64,000 nt of DNA from Holophagaceae bacterium (lineage in GTDB: Bacteria > Acidobacteriota > Holophagae > Holophagales > Holophagaceae), in NCBI GenBank assembly GCA_021286765.1, contig JAJTBS010000002.1, positions 1 to 64,000 on the forward strand, written 5' to 3'. A program made the position numbers and the translations under genes. The notes under the pieces are model-generated. The model was not told the origin of the DNA. It did no database searches and saw only the letters and a list, made by a program, of their open reading frames with translations. Below, in pieces: positions 16,082 to 26,449 of this stretch; position 1 is the first letter of the stretch; every line of letters starts with the position of its first letter.

Positions 16082-16951
16082 ATGACAAGGAAGACCGCTC
16101 CCCTGCTTGCCTGCGCCCTCCTGGCTGGGGGAGCGCTTCGCGCCGAATCGTCCGAATACCCGCTGGTGATGAACCTGCCGACCGCTGAGCGGATGCAGTA
16201 CTGGGACATTGGCGTGGTGTTCACCCACCGCTTCGTCCAGCCCGTGAAGGACCACGGCAAGGATGTCTATGGCCTGGACGGGTACACCTACGCTGGATTG
16301 GGCTTCACCTTCGGCATCAAGCCGATTCCGGGACTGAATGCCTTCATCTACCGCACGGCGGACAACAAGACCTTCAGCTTCGGCTTGCAGGAACAGGTTC
16401 TGAACGGTGAGCGTGTGCGCATGGCGGTCCGCGCGGAGCGCTTCGACGAGGTGGTGAAGGAAACCACCACCCCCCTTGGAAAGGTGGGCATCTCCGGGCT
16501 GGCCATCCAAGTGCCCACGGAGATCTTCATCACCGACGACATCATCTTCTCGGTGGTGCCCAGCTACATCACCAAGACCACGACCACCGACACCATCCTG
16601 GCGGTTCCCCCGGGCCAGACGCCCAATACCAAGCCGAATACGGGCGGTGTGTTCAATGTGGGCCTGGGCCTCCGCATCGGGTTCACGGAGAAGTTCTCCT
16701 TCATCAGCGAGTACTATCCTCGGCCCTCGAAGTTCGCCAAGGCCGCGCCCGGCGGGATCACCGACGGCACCACCTACCAGAACGGCTTCGCCGTGGGCTT
16801 CTCCTACAAGACCTTCAAGCACCGGTTCACGCTGGCCGGCACCAATGCCAGTGGGACCACCGCCAACCAAGTGATGAGCGGCGACTACGGTGGCGGCCCC
16901 CGCTTGTCGGGGAACTGGTCCCTCGGCTTCAACGTGACGCGCATTTTCTAG
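16082..16951 (+). CDS. predicted outer-membrane beta-barrel protein (DUF5777-like)
   Basis: The 289-residue product has a signal peptide (about 1-20), no haem motif, and from residue ~25 alternating amphipathic strands with aromatic ends: YWDIGVVFTHRF, GYTYAGLGFTFGIK, FNVGLGLRIGF, FSFISEYYPR, GFAVGFSYKTFKHRFTLAG, and a C-terminal phenylalanine (FNVTRIF), as in outer-membrane barrels. The THRF and GYTYAGLGFTFG segments resemble DUF5777 proteins. Flanked by three cytochromes, it may form the pore through which haems pass electrons, but it may also be a simple porin. Direct evidence for conduit assembly is absent. Confidence 0.7.
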   Translation: MTRKTAPLLACALLAGGALRAESSEYPLVMNLPTAERMQYWDIGVVFTHRFVQPVKDHGKDVYGLDGYTYAGLGFTFGIKPIPGLNAFIYRTADNKTFSFGLQEQVLNGERVRMAVRAERFDEVVKETTTPLGKVGISGLAIQVPTEIFITDDIIFSVVPSYITKTTTTDTILAVPPGQTPNTKPNTGGVFNVGLGLRIGFTEKFSFISEYYPRPSKFAKAAPGGITDGTTYQNGFAVGFSYKTFKHRFTLAGTNASGTTANQVMSGDYGGGPRLSGNWSLGFNVTRIF

Positions 16952-16963
16952 TTCTGGAGCCCC

Positions 16964-17944
16964 ATGAGCGCCTCCCCACTGCTCGAGTTCATCGCGCGGG
17001 AACACCCGGCTTTCGTCCACATTCCCATTGGCCTGGTGGCCGTGCTGCCTCTGGCCATGCTGGCCTCCTTCCACCCGAGGCATGGGAAGATCCTCGCCGG
17101 GACCTCGTTCTTCCTGGCGGTCATCGGCTGGCTGGGCAGCACGATCGCCCTGTTCAGCGGCCTGATCTGGGGCCGCCAGATCAACCTCATCAGTCCGTCC
17201 GGGTTTCTTCCCGTGGTGGTCAATGAGAAGCAGGTGTTGCAGAAGATCCTGCAGATCCACATCCTCGCGGCCATGGCCGGGTTCCTGATCGGCGGCGTCT
17301 GCGTGTTCATGCTCTGGCGCGTCTGGAGGCGGGATTTCGGGTCCGGTTCCGCTGGGCAGGAGCATCGGAGTGGGGGCCGCCGCTTTTGGGAGCGGGGTGT
17401 CGGGGCGCCGGCCCTTCTCGTCGGCTTCCTCTGGCTGGGGTGCTGGGCCTTCAGCGGGAAGCTGGGTGGCGTCATGGTCTTCGGCAATGAGGAGACCAAC
17501 AAGGCTGCGGCCGAAGCCGACCGGGCCAAGCGAAACGATGCCGAGGCCGAACTGCCCATCCGGGCCCTGGACTACGCCAGCCTCGAACCCGCTGAGACCG
17601 CGCCCGCGCGCAGCAAGGCCCATGGCGACCGCTGGCGTAGGGTCTGGGTCTCGGCCTCGGGCATTGACGCCTACAAGGCCGGCAAGCCCCTGCCGGCTGG
17701 GGCCTATGCGGTGATGTCCACCTTCACCGACGAGAAGGGCAAGCCCAGCACCGAGCCCGGTCCCCTCTACATGAAGGAGACCAAGGCCGATGGAAGTACC
17801 GCCTTTGCGTTCTACTGGGCGCGGGTGCCCGCAGAACTGCAGAAGGATTTCGGCAACCAGGACAGCGTCTACTGGCGGAGCCCGGATCCCAAGCTGGCCA
17901 CCTGCCTCGGGTGCCACGAAAAGGGCGGGTCCGCTGCGAAGTGA
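16964..17944 (+). CDS. membrane protein with DUF2231-like N-terminus and C-terminal P460-like cytochrome domain
   Basis: The first ~170 residues hold four membrane helices (about 16-34, 45-66, 92-116 and 145-165) and start with HPAFVHIPIGL, the signature of DUF2231-type membrane domains. After a Lys/Glu-rich linker, residues ~200-326 look like a cytochrome P460 domain: LPAGAYAVMSTF, LYMKETKADG, FAFYWARVP, and a terminal haem motif CLGCH at 314-318. The domain should face the periplasm. Such a fusion could pass quinol-pool electrons to the periplasmic cytochrome upstream. It is the last gene of the operon, 12 nt after the barrel gene. The P460 assignment rests on pattern, not alignment scores. 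Confidence 0.7.
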   Translation: MSASPLLEFIAREHPAFVHIPIGLVAVLPLAMLASFHPRHGKILAGTSFFLAVIGWLGSTIALFSGLIWGRQINLISPSGFLPVVVNEKQVLQKILQIHILAAMAGFLIGGVCVFMLWRVWRRDFGSGSAGQEHRSGGRRFWERGVGAPALLVGFLWLGCWAFSGKLGGVMVFGNEETNKAAAEADRAKRNDAEAELPIRALDYASLEPAETAPARSKAHGDRWRRVWVSASGIDAYKAGKPLPAGAYAVMSTFTDEKGKPSTEPGPLYMKETKADGSTAFAFYWARVPAELQKDFGNQDSVYWRSPDPKLATCLGCHEKGGSAAK

Positions 17945-18292
17945 GGGACGTCAATCCTTCCTGGGGGCCAGCATCGCCTCCAGGATGGGCAGGCGCCTGG
18001 GCCATTCGAAGGGCTTGGATCGAGAACGGCCTCTGACAGGATGAAGGGGACGTTGGAGCCACACCCCCGGGATCGGGGCCTCAGCTCCAATCCCCTGTAG
18101 TCCGACACCCGCTGGTCGCTGCCATGAGCTCGGAATCACCAGCCTGCTGCTGGCGCCACCAGGAGAGGCCCAGGCGCTGGACCGACCCGCCATGAGGACC
18201 AGAAGGCCTCGCAGCAGCAGCCGGTAGATGGGAGGTAAAAGGGCGTCCTCCCTGGAGCAGTCAGGGATGGCTGGAGAGGATCCGGCGCGGCG
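17945..18292. other. 348-nt gap with no convincing gene
   Basis: This lies between the convergent cytochrome operon and alaS. Short open frames exist on the minus strand, one ending RRLPILEAMLAPRKD at 17951, but none has a ribosome-binding site or recognisable family. It may be a decayed gene. I see no clear terminator for either flanking gene. Confidence 0.4.
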
Positions 18293-20914
<2,622 letters not shown>

Positions 20915-20990
20915 CGTGGTTCCAATGCATCGGGGAGTTCAGGAGGGTCAAAAGCGAGGGTCGGGCTTGGCCCGCGCCGCGCGCGGAGGG

Positions 20991-21022
20991 CCGGGGGTGT
21001 GCGCGCAGCGCGGGACCCTCGG
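20991..21022 (-). repeat. 3'-UTR hairpin repeat, copy 2 (after purH)
   Basis: Read on the minus strand, the 32-nt element starts 1 nt after the purH stop. Its outer arms are CCGAGGG and CCCCCGG (one A-C mismatch), with an inner GCGC-TGC-GCGC hairpin. The inner closing pair is G-C here but T-A in copies 1 and 5. Confidence 0.8.
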
Positions 21023-21023
21023 A

Positions 21024-22568
21024 TCAATGTCGGAAATGCCGCATCCCGGTGAAGAAGAGCCAGACGCCGAGCTTCTGGGCGGCCTCGATGACTTCCTTGT
21101 CGCGCAGGCTGCCACCGGGCTCCACGAAGGCCGACACCCCGTGGCTGGCGGCGACTTCGAGACCGTCTGGGAAGGGGAAAAAGGCGTCGCTGCCCAGCAC
21201 CGCGCCGCGGGCGCGGTCCCCGGCCTTGCGGCAGGCGATCTCCACGGAGTCCACCCGGCTCATCTGGCCTGCGCCGATGCCCACGGTGGCGCCATCCTTC
21301 ACCAGCACGATGGCGTTGGACTTGACCGCCTTGGCCACCCGCTGGGCCAGCATGAGGTCCTCGGGCTTCGGCGTGGTGCCGGGGCCGCTGGCCTTCATCT
21401 CCCAATCCTCGAAGGGCACGAAGGCGTCGTCGGCCCGCTGCACGAGGTAGCCGCCACCGATGGAGCGGGTATCCAGGCCTTCGGCGCTCTGGGGCCAGTG
21501 GTCGGGCGTCTGCAGGATGCGCAGCTGCTTCTTGGCCGCGAAGACCTCCAGGGCCTCGCCGGTGAAGGCGGGGGCCAGGATGACCTCCCAGAAGTTCTGG
21601 GCCATGACCTTGGCCACCTCGACGCCCACGGGGCGGTTGAAGGCCACGATGCCGCCAAAGGCGCTGACCGGGTCGCCCGCCTGGGCCCGCATGAAGGCCT
21701 CCAGGGCATGGGGGCCCTGGCCCACGCCGCAGGGATTGTTGTGCTTGACGATGACGCAGGCCGGGGCCGGAAACTGCCAGACCAGACGGGCGCAGGCATC
21801 GGCATCCAGCAGGTTGTTGAAGCTCAGCTCTTTGCCCTGGTGTTGGTGGCAGGCGGCCATGCCTTCCGCCTTGCGGCCGGGCTCCACGTAGAAGGCCGCA
21901 GGCTGGTGGGGGTTCTCCCCGTAGCGGAGCCCCTGCTTCTGGACCAGGTTGACGCAGAGGTGATGGGAAAGGTCCGAGGAGGCGTCCTTGGCGAATTCCC
22001 GCTCCATCCACCCCGAGATGGCGGCATCGTAGGCGGCCGTGCGCCGGAAGGCCTCCAGGGCGCAGCGGCGGCGGTCCTCCAGATTCCAGGTGCCGGCCTG
22101 GAGTTTCTCAAGGAAGGGCCCGTACTGGCCCGGATCAGTCAGGACCGTCACGGAGGCGTGGTTCTTCGAGGCGCTGCGGATCATGCTGGGGCCGCCGATG
22201 TCGATCTGCTCGATGGCCTCGGCGGGCGTGACGCCTTCCCGGGCGATGGTGGCCTCGAAGGGGTAGAGGTTGATCACCACCAGATCGATGGGTTCGATGC
22301 CCTGGGCCTTGGCGTCCGCCACGTGGTCGGGGAGGTCGCGGCGATAGAGCAGGCCGCCGTGGATGCGGGGGTGGAGCGTCTTCACGCGGCCATCGAAGCA
22401 CTCCGGGGCGCCCGTGTAGGCGGCGACTTCAAGGGCTTCGAACTTGGCCTCCTGGAGGGTGCGCAGGGTGCCGCCCGTGGCCAGGAGCCTCCAGCCCTGG
22501 GCCAGCAGGCCCTCAGCCAGGGGCAGGAGCCCCGACTTGTCGTACACCGAGATCAATGCCGTCGGCAT
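21024..22568 (-). CDS. purH: bifunctional AICAR transformylase/IMP cyclohydrolase
   Basis: PurH catalyses the last two steps of IMP synthesis: formylation of AICAR using 10-formyl-tetrahydrofolate, then ring closure. The 514-residue product has the N-terminal cyclohydrolase domain (ALISVYDKSG, LLATGGT, ... about 1-195) and the C-terminal transformylase domain with KHNNPCG, the catalytic Lys-His region. I start at ATG 22568 because MPTALISVYDKSG aligns with the family N-terminus; further upstream in-frame sequence is unrelated. It is divergent from a small hypothetical gene, with 114 nt between the starts. Confidence 0.97.
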   Translation of the reverse strand: MPTALISVYDKSGLLPLAEGLLAQGWRLLATGGTLRTLQEAKFEALEVAAYTGAPECFDGRVKTLHPRIHGGLLYRRDLPDHVADAKAQGIEPIDLVVINLYPFEATIAREGVTPAEAIEQIDIGGPSMIRSASKNHASVTVLTDPGQYGPFLEKLQAGTWNLEDRRRCALEAFRRTAAYDAAISGWMEREFAKDASSDLSHHLCVNLVQKQGLRYGENPHQPAAFYVEPGRKAEGMAACHQHQGKELSFNNLLDADACARLVWQFPAPACVIVKHNNPCGVGQGPHALEAFMRAQAGDPVSAFGGIVAFNRPVGVEVAKVMAQNFWEVILAPAFTGEALEVFAAKKQLRILQTPDHWPQSAEGLDTRSIGGGYLVQRADDAFVPFEDWEMKASGPGTTPKPEDLMLAQRVAKAVKSNAIVLVKDGATVGIGAGQMSRVDSVEIACRKAGDRARGAVLGSDAFFPFPDGLEVAASHGVSAFVEPGGSLRDKEVIEAAQKLGVWLFFTGMRHFRH

Positions 22569-22682
22569 GTCCGCCCCCTGAACCCTTGATTTTTCCACGT
22601 ATCTGACGCTTCCGGAAGGGACGGATGTCAGGGTTTGGGTTCCGGCGGATCCGGCCGAAAAGATTGGCATCAGGAGGCCAGG

Positions 22683-23021
22683 ATGGATGTCCAGGTGGAA
22701 GTGCAATTCACGGTCCAGCACACCCTGGAGCAGCTGAAGGCCGAATTCGTCAAGCGCAGCCACATCCCCGAGTGGAGGACGCCGGAGGACGGCGGGGCAC
22801 CCGATCTGTTCTTCGAAACCAAGGTGGTGAGCCTCACCCTGTCTTCGGAGAAGGACCGGCTCGCCTGGTTCGTGTTCTCCCTGGAGGCCACGGGCGAACT
22901 CCGCAAGCGGGTGGTGATTCCGAATGTGATCCCCGCCACAGTGAATGTGGATATCCCGGATCTGGAGGATTTCCTGGACTTCTGCCGGCGCTGCATGGTC
23001 GGGGCCGTCGGAAGGGGCTGA
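22683..23021 (+). CDS. conserved-looking hypothetical protein
   Basis: I do not recognise this 112-residue protein. ATG 22683 has AGGAGG 6 nt upstream. It has no signal peptide or membrane helix. The start MDVQVEVQFTVQHTLEQL is strand-rich, followed by an acidic stretch, further strands (VVSLTLSSEKDRLAWFVFSLE) and a Cys pair near the end (FCRRC). Codon use matches the neighbours. It lies 59 nt before the nuoG-like gene on the same strand, and could be its partner, but nothing in its sequence shows this. Confidence 0.75.
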   Translation: MDVQVEVQFTVQHTLEQLKAEFVKRSHIPEWRTPEDGGAPDLFFETKVVSLTLSSEKDRLAWFVFSLEATGELRKRVVIPNVIPATVNVDIPDLEDFLDFCRRCMVGAVGRG

Positions 23022-23080
23022 CGGCTCCACCTTTACCTTCCAGGCCCTAAGCCCCATTCTTGAAGGCCTGGAGTGGGCCC

Positions 23081-24529
23081 ATGCCGACGATCAAGATCAA
23101 CGACGTTGAACTGAGCGTGACCCCCGGCACCTTGGTGCTGGACGCCTGCCGCACCGTCGGCATCGACATCCCGCACTACTGCTACCATCCGGCGCTCACA
23201 CCTGTGGCCACCTGCCGCATGTGCTTGGTGGAGATCAAGGGTCAGCCCAAGCTGGCCACCAGCTGCACGACCACGGTGCCGCCTGCACCCAAGGACAACC
23301 CTGAGGCCGTGGTGATGGAGGTCTTCACCAACACGCCGGCGGTGGCGGACGCCCGGGCCGGCGTGATGGAGTTCCTGCTCATCAACCATCCCCTGGACTG
23401 CCCCATCTGCGACCAGGCCGGCGAGTGCAAGCTGCAGGACTACTCCTACCACTACGGCAGCGGCGACTCCCGCATGGCCGAAGTGAAGCGGCGCTACCGG
23501 TATGAGGATCTGGGCGCCAAGATCGTCATCGACAAGAACCGCTGCATCCACTGCACCCGCTGCGTGCGCTTCACCCGCGAGATCAGCGGCGGCGGCGAAC
23601 TCACCGTGGCTTCCCGCGGCTCCCATCTGGAAGTCACCACCTTCACCGGCAAGAGCCTGGATCAGAACCCCTTCGCCGGGAATGTCGTGGACCTCTGTCC
23701 GGTGGGTGCGCTGACGAGCCGCGACTTCCGCTTCAAGAAGCGGGTCTGGTACCTCAAGAGCGTGCCTTCCATTAGCCGCCACTCGGCCCTGGGCAATCCC
23801 ATCTGGATCGATCACGAGGGCAACCAGATCCACCGCTTCCGCCCCCGGCCCCTGGAGGGCAAGGAGACGACCCACTTCATCAGCGATGAGGAACGCTACG
23901 CCTATGCGCAGTACAACCGGACGGGAGCGGCGCCGCTCCCCATGCTGAAGGGCGTGGCCGCCTCCGGGGAGGCCATCCGCGAGGCCCTGCAGGCCGCTGG
24001 GCCGGTGGCGGTCATCGGCCAGGGCACCTTCGGCTGCGATGCGGCCCAGCGCCTGGGTGAGTTGGCCGCTTCGGCCGACCTGCGATACGGCAGCGGCGAC
24101 AAGACCATCTCGGTGGTGCTGCCCAAGTACCAGACCAGCGCCGACGGCATCCTGAACCGCAGGGGCTTCACGGAGCGCGGATTCCGGTTCGGGGCCCTCG
24201 AAGAGCTGCTCGGCAAGGTGCGGGGCGGCGAGGTCAAGGCTGTGGTGCTCCTGCACGACGCCGCCTTCACCAGCATCAAGGAGTCGGAGCTGCTGGGGCA
24301 GATTCTGAAGTCTGCCGCCTTCAGCCTGGTGCTCGAAGCCGAAGCCTCCGCCCTCGGCCGCTCGGCCACGGCCTGGCTGCCCATCACGAACCTGGCCGAA
24401 GAGAGCGATTTCATCGTCAACCACGATGGTGAGCTGCGCCGCTACCAGAAGGCCCTGCAGGCACCCAAGGGGGTCCGCACCGTGCCGGCCTGGGTGAAGG
24501 AATTGACGGCGGTTCCCGCCGCCGTCTAG
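23081..24529 (+). CDS. nuoG: NuoG-like NADH-quinone oxidoreductase iron-sulfur subunit, isolated and short
   Basis: NuoG is the large iron-sulfur subunit of complex I's NADH module. The 482-residue product has the 2Fe-2S ferredoxin domain (CYHPALTPVATCRMC), the His-Cys 4Fe-4S segment (CPICDQAGECKLQDYSYHYG), a CxxCxxC binding site (CIHCTRC) with VVDLCPVGAL, and the start of the molybdopterin-like region. The C-terminal molybdopterin domain is much reduced (usual NuoG is 700-900 residues). No other nuo genes are nearby. Short NuoGs of this kind occur in complete complexes whose genes are scattered, or in hydrogenases; which applies cannot be told here. ATG 23081 begins the ferredoxin fold. Confidence 0.85.
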   Translation: MPTIKINDVELSVTPGTLVLDACRTVGIDIPHYCYHPALTPVATCRMCLVEIKGQPKLATSCTTTVPPAPKDNPEAVVMEVFTNTPAVADARAGVMEFLLINHPLDCPICDQAGECKLQDYSYHYGSGDSRMAEVKRRYRYEDLGAKIVIDKNRCIHCTRCVRFTREISGGGELTVASRGSHLEVTTFTGKSLDQNPFAGNVVDLCPVGALTSRDFRFKKRVWYLKSVPSISRHSALGNPIWIDHEGNQIHRFRPRPLEGKETTHFISDEERYAYAQYNRTGAAPLPMLKGVAASGEAIREALQAAGPVAVIGQGTFGCDAAQRLGELAASADLRYGSGDKTISVVLPKYQTSADGILNRRGFTERGFRFGALEELLGKVRGGEVKAVVLLHDAAFTSIKESELLGQILKSAAFSLVLEAEASALGRSATAWLPITNLAEESDFIVNHDGELRRYQKALQAPKGVRTVPAWVKELTAVPAAV

Positions 24530-24545
24530 TCCAGAGTTCCGTGGA

Positions 24546-24580
24546 CATGAAAGCGGGCGCCCTGGGCGCCCGCTTTCATG
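24546..24580. terminator. bidirectional terminator hairpin between convergent genes
   Basis: A perfect 16-bp stem, CATGAAAGCGGGCGCC (24546-24561) with GGCGCCCGCTTTCATG (24565-24580), has a CTG loop. It lies 16 nt after nuoG (plus) and 16 nt after the lipoprotein gene (minus). There is no T-run after either arm, so it could also act as an mRNA 3'-end stabiliser. Confidence 0.75.
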
Positions 24581-24596
24581 GAGGAACGGCCTGGAG

Positions 24597-25370
24597 CTAC
24601 TTCTTCACCACCTTGGCGTCCTCGACGATGAGCGGGTAGACGTAGCCCGCGCCAAAGTCCTTGTCCAGGCGGACGACGCCCTTGACGGTGACCACGTCCC
24701 CCTTGGCGGCCGGGTCCTGGCTGGTGATGGTGATGTCGTGGTTGCCCTTGCTGGCTTCACCGCTGCCGTCCTGGATGTGGATCCAGTTCTTGCCCATGAC
24801 CCCGGGGTTGTACTTGACCACCTGGCCGCGGATGGTGACGGACTTCTCCTTGAGGCCGGCCTTCTGGGCCCAGACTTCGGCCACGGTGCGGGCGTCGGCG
24901 CCAGAGGCCTTGTCCACCTTCACCGCCTCCTTGGGGACCACAGGCGCGCCGGACTGGGCTGGAGCGCTGCCCGCCTGGGGAGCCGCGGGCATGGCCGCAG
25001 CCGCGGGGGCCGCACCGCCGGCGGGAGCGAGGTTGCCGAAGAAGACCTCGGCGAAGGTGCGGTTCAGGGTCTTGGACTCGAAGTTGTTCATGAGCATCGG
25101 ATTGACGATGGTGACCTCAGTCCCCTTTTCGATCTTGGCCTCAGGGACCGCGGCCCAGACTTCGCCGCGGGCGGTCTGAAGGCGGAGGTAGCAGTAGGGG
25201 GCTGCCTCGATGCGTTCGAGGACCTTGCCAGTGAGACCCTGGCCCGGGGCGGCAGCCCCGGCAGCCGGCAGGGCCCCCGTCGTGGGCGCGGCGACGACGG
25301 CATCGGATTTCTTGGACTGGCAGCCCAGGGTGGCTGCAAGCAGGAGGGACAGGGGAAGGGCACCGCGCAT
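24597..25370 (-). CDS. lipoprotein with tandem OB-fold domains (NrfJ-like)
   Basis: The 257-residue product has a lipoprotein signal (LSLLLAATLGCQ, Cys at residue 17). The first domain carries GKVLERIEAAPYCYLRLQT, WAAVPEAKIEKG and NPMLMNNFESKTLNRTF, the signature of the NrfJ/nucleotide-binding-like family of exported OB-fold proteins. An Ala/Pro linker (about 120-160) leads to a second OB domain (VTIRGQVVKYNPGVMGKNW, IHIQDGSG). Family members sit beside cytochrome c genes, but no nitrite reductase (nrfA) is present here. ATG 25370 has AAGGAG 8 nt upstream. Function is unproven. Confidence 0.8.
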   Translation of the reverse strand: MRGALPLSLLLAATLGCQSKKSDAVVAAPTTGALPAAGAAAPGQGLTGKVLERIEAAPYCYLRLQTARGEVWAAVPEAKIEKGTEVTIVNPMLMNNFESKTLNRTFAEVFFGNLAPAGGAAPAAAAMPAAPQAGSAPAQSGAPVVPKEAVKVDKASGADARTVAEVWAQKAGLKEKSVTIRGQVVKYNPGVMGKNWIHIQDGSGEASKGNHDITITSQDPAAKGDVVTVKGVVRLDKDFGAGYVYPLIVEDAKVVKK

Positions 25371-25490
25371 GAAAGGGACTCCTTGAGTGAATCGGGAAAC
25401 GAACCCGGAACGGCCTGGGCCTGGATCAATCATCCTATGACCGTGAACCCGGCGCGACCCCGCAGACAGTAACCTTGGGATGCCCGGCGG

Positions 25491-26438
25491 TCAGGAGCCG
25501 TGCCGTGCCGGATCGTCCCAGAACGGGTAGAAGCAGTACCACTGGCTCGGATGGCGGCGGATCAAGGCCTCCAGATCCGCCACATAGGCGCGCATGCCTG
25601 TCTGGATGGCCTCCATGCGCTCGCCGCGGGCGCCCCCGATCCGGATGGGTTCCCCGAAATGGGCGTGGAAGCGGCGCTCCTCGTCCGTGTAGAAAAAGCT
25701 GGTGATGATCGGGGCGCCGGTCATGGCCGCCAGCTCCCAGGGCCCCCGGGGGAAGGGCACGTCCCGCCCGAAGAAGGGTATGGGCACGCCGTTCAGACTG
25801 AAATCCCGGTCCCCCTGCATGCCGACCAGGGCGCCCTCCCTCAGGAGCCGCACCAGGGGCAGGGTCGAGAACCCCACGCCATCGACGGGGATGCCCACCA
25901 CGCCTCCCTGGGCCCGCATGCCTTCGCGGAGCCGTTCCACCGCGGCAAACCGATCAGGCTTGTAGACCGCATGGACCTTCAGGTTCCGCGAGCGGAGCAG
26001 GACGCCCCCCAACTCGAAATTCCCCGCATGGGCCGTGAGCAGGATGGCGCCCCGGCCCTCGGCCAGCACCGAATCGAAACGATCCATCCCTTCAAGGCTG
26101 GCGAACTGGGCCAGGGCTTCCTCCACAGGGCGCTGGCCGTACCAGAAGAAGTCCACCCAGGCCCGGGCGTGCTGGCGAACCATTTCATGCGCGGTGCGTT
26201 CCACCCTCGCATGGGCCGGTTTCAGGCCCAGCACCTGCGCGGTGTTGCCGAGGATGGCCTCCAGGTATTTGGGGCGGAGGAGCATGAAGGCATTGGCGAT
26301 CTGGTCAGCGATCTCGTGGCCGCGCTCCCGCCGGCTGAAGGACCGGGCCGCGAAGTGGAAGAGGGGGAACAGCGACCCGAAGACCGCGCCGTAGGCGAGA
26401 TCCATGACCCTGGAATCGGACTGCATGCGGTCTTGCAT
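25491..26438 (-). CDS. LpxL/HtrB-type lysophospholipid acyltransferase
   Basis: This inner-membrane family adds secondary acyl chains to lipid A or related lipids. The 315-residue product has the catalytic HxxxxE motif as HAGNFE (about 135-140), then VYKPDRF, MQGDRDF and a Pro-rich VPFPRGPWELAA segment typical of the family. The N-terminal hydrophobic stretch (LAYGAVFGSLFPLFHFA) can anchor it. It begins 11 nt after the histidine kinase upstream, so the two are cotranscribed, and it may therefore be regulated with envelope sensing. Which lipid it acts on is not visible. Confidence 0.88.
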   Translation of the reverse strand: MQDRMQSDSRVMDLAYGAVFGSLFPLFHFAARSFSRRERGHEIADQIANAFMLLRPKYLEAILGNTAQVLGLKPAHARVERTAHEMVRQHARAWVDFFWYGQRPVEEALAQFASLEGMDRFDSVLAEGRGAILLTAHAGNFELGGVLLRSRNLKVHAVYKPDRFAAVERLREGMRAQGGVVGIPVDGVGFSTLPLVRLLREGALVGMQGDRDFSLNGVPIPFFGRDVPFPRGPWELAAMTGAPIITSFFYTDEERRFHAHFGEPIRIGGARGERMEAIQTGMRAYVADLEALIRRHPSQWYCFYPFWDDPARHGS

Positions 26439-26449
26439 GCCCCAGGCTA

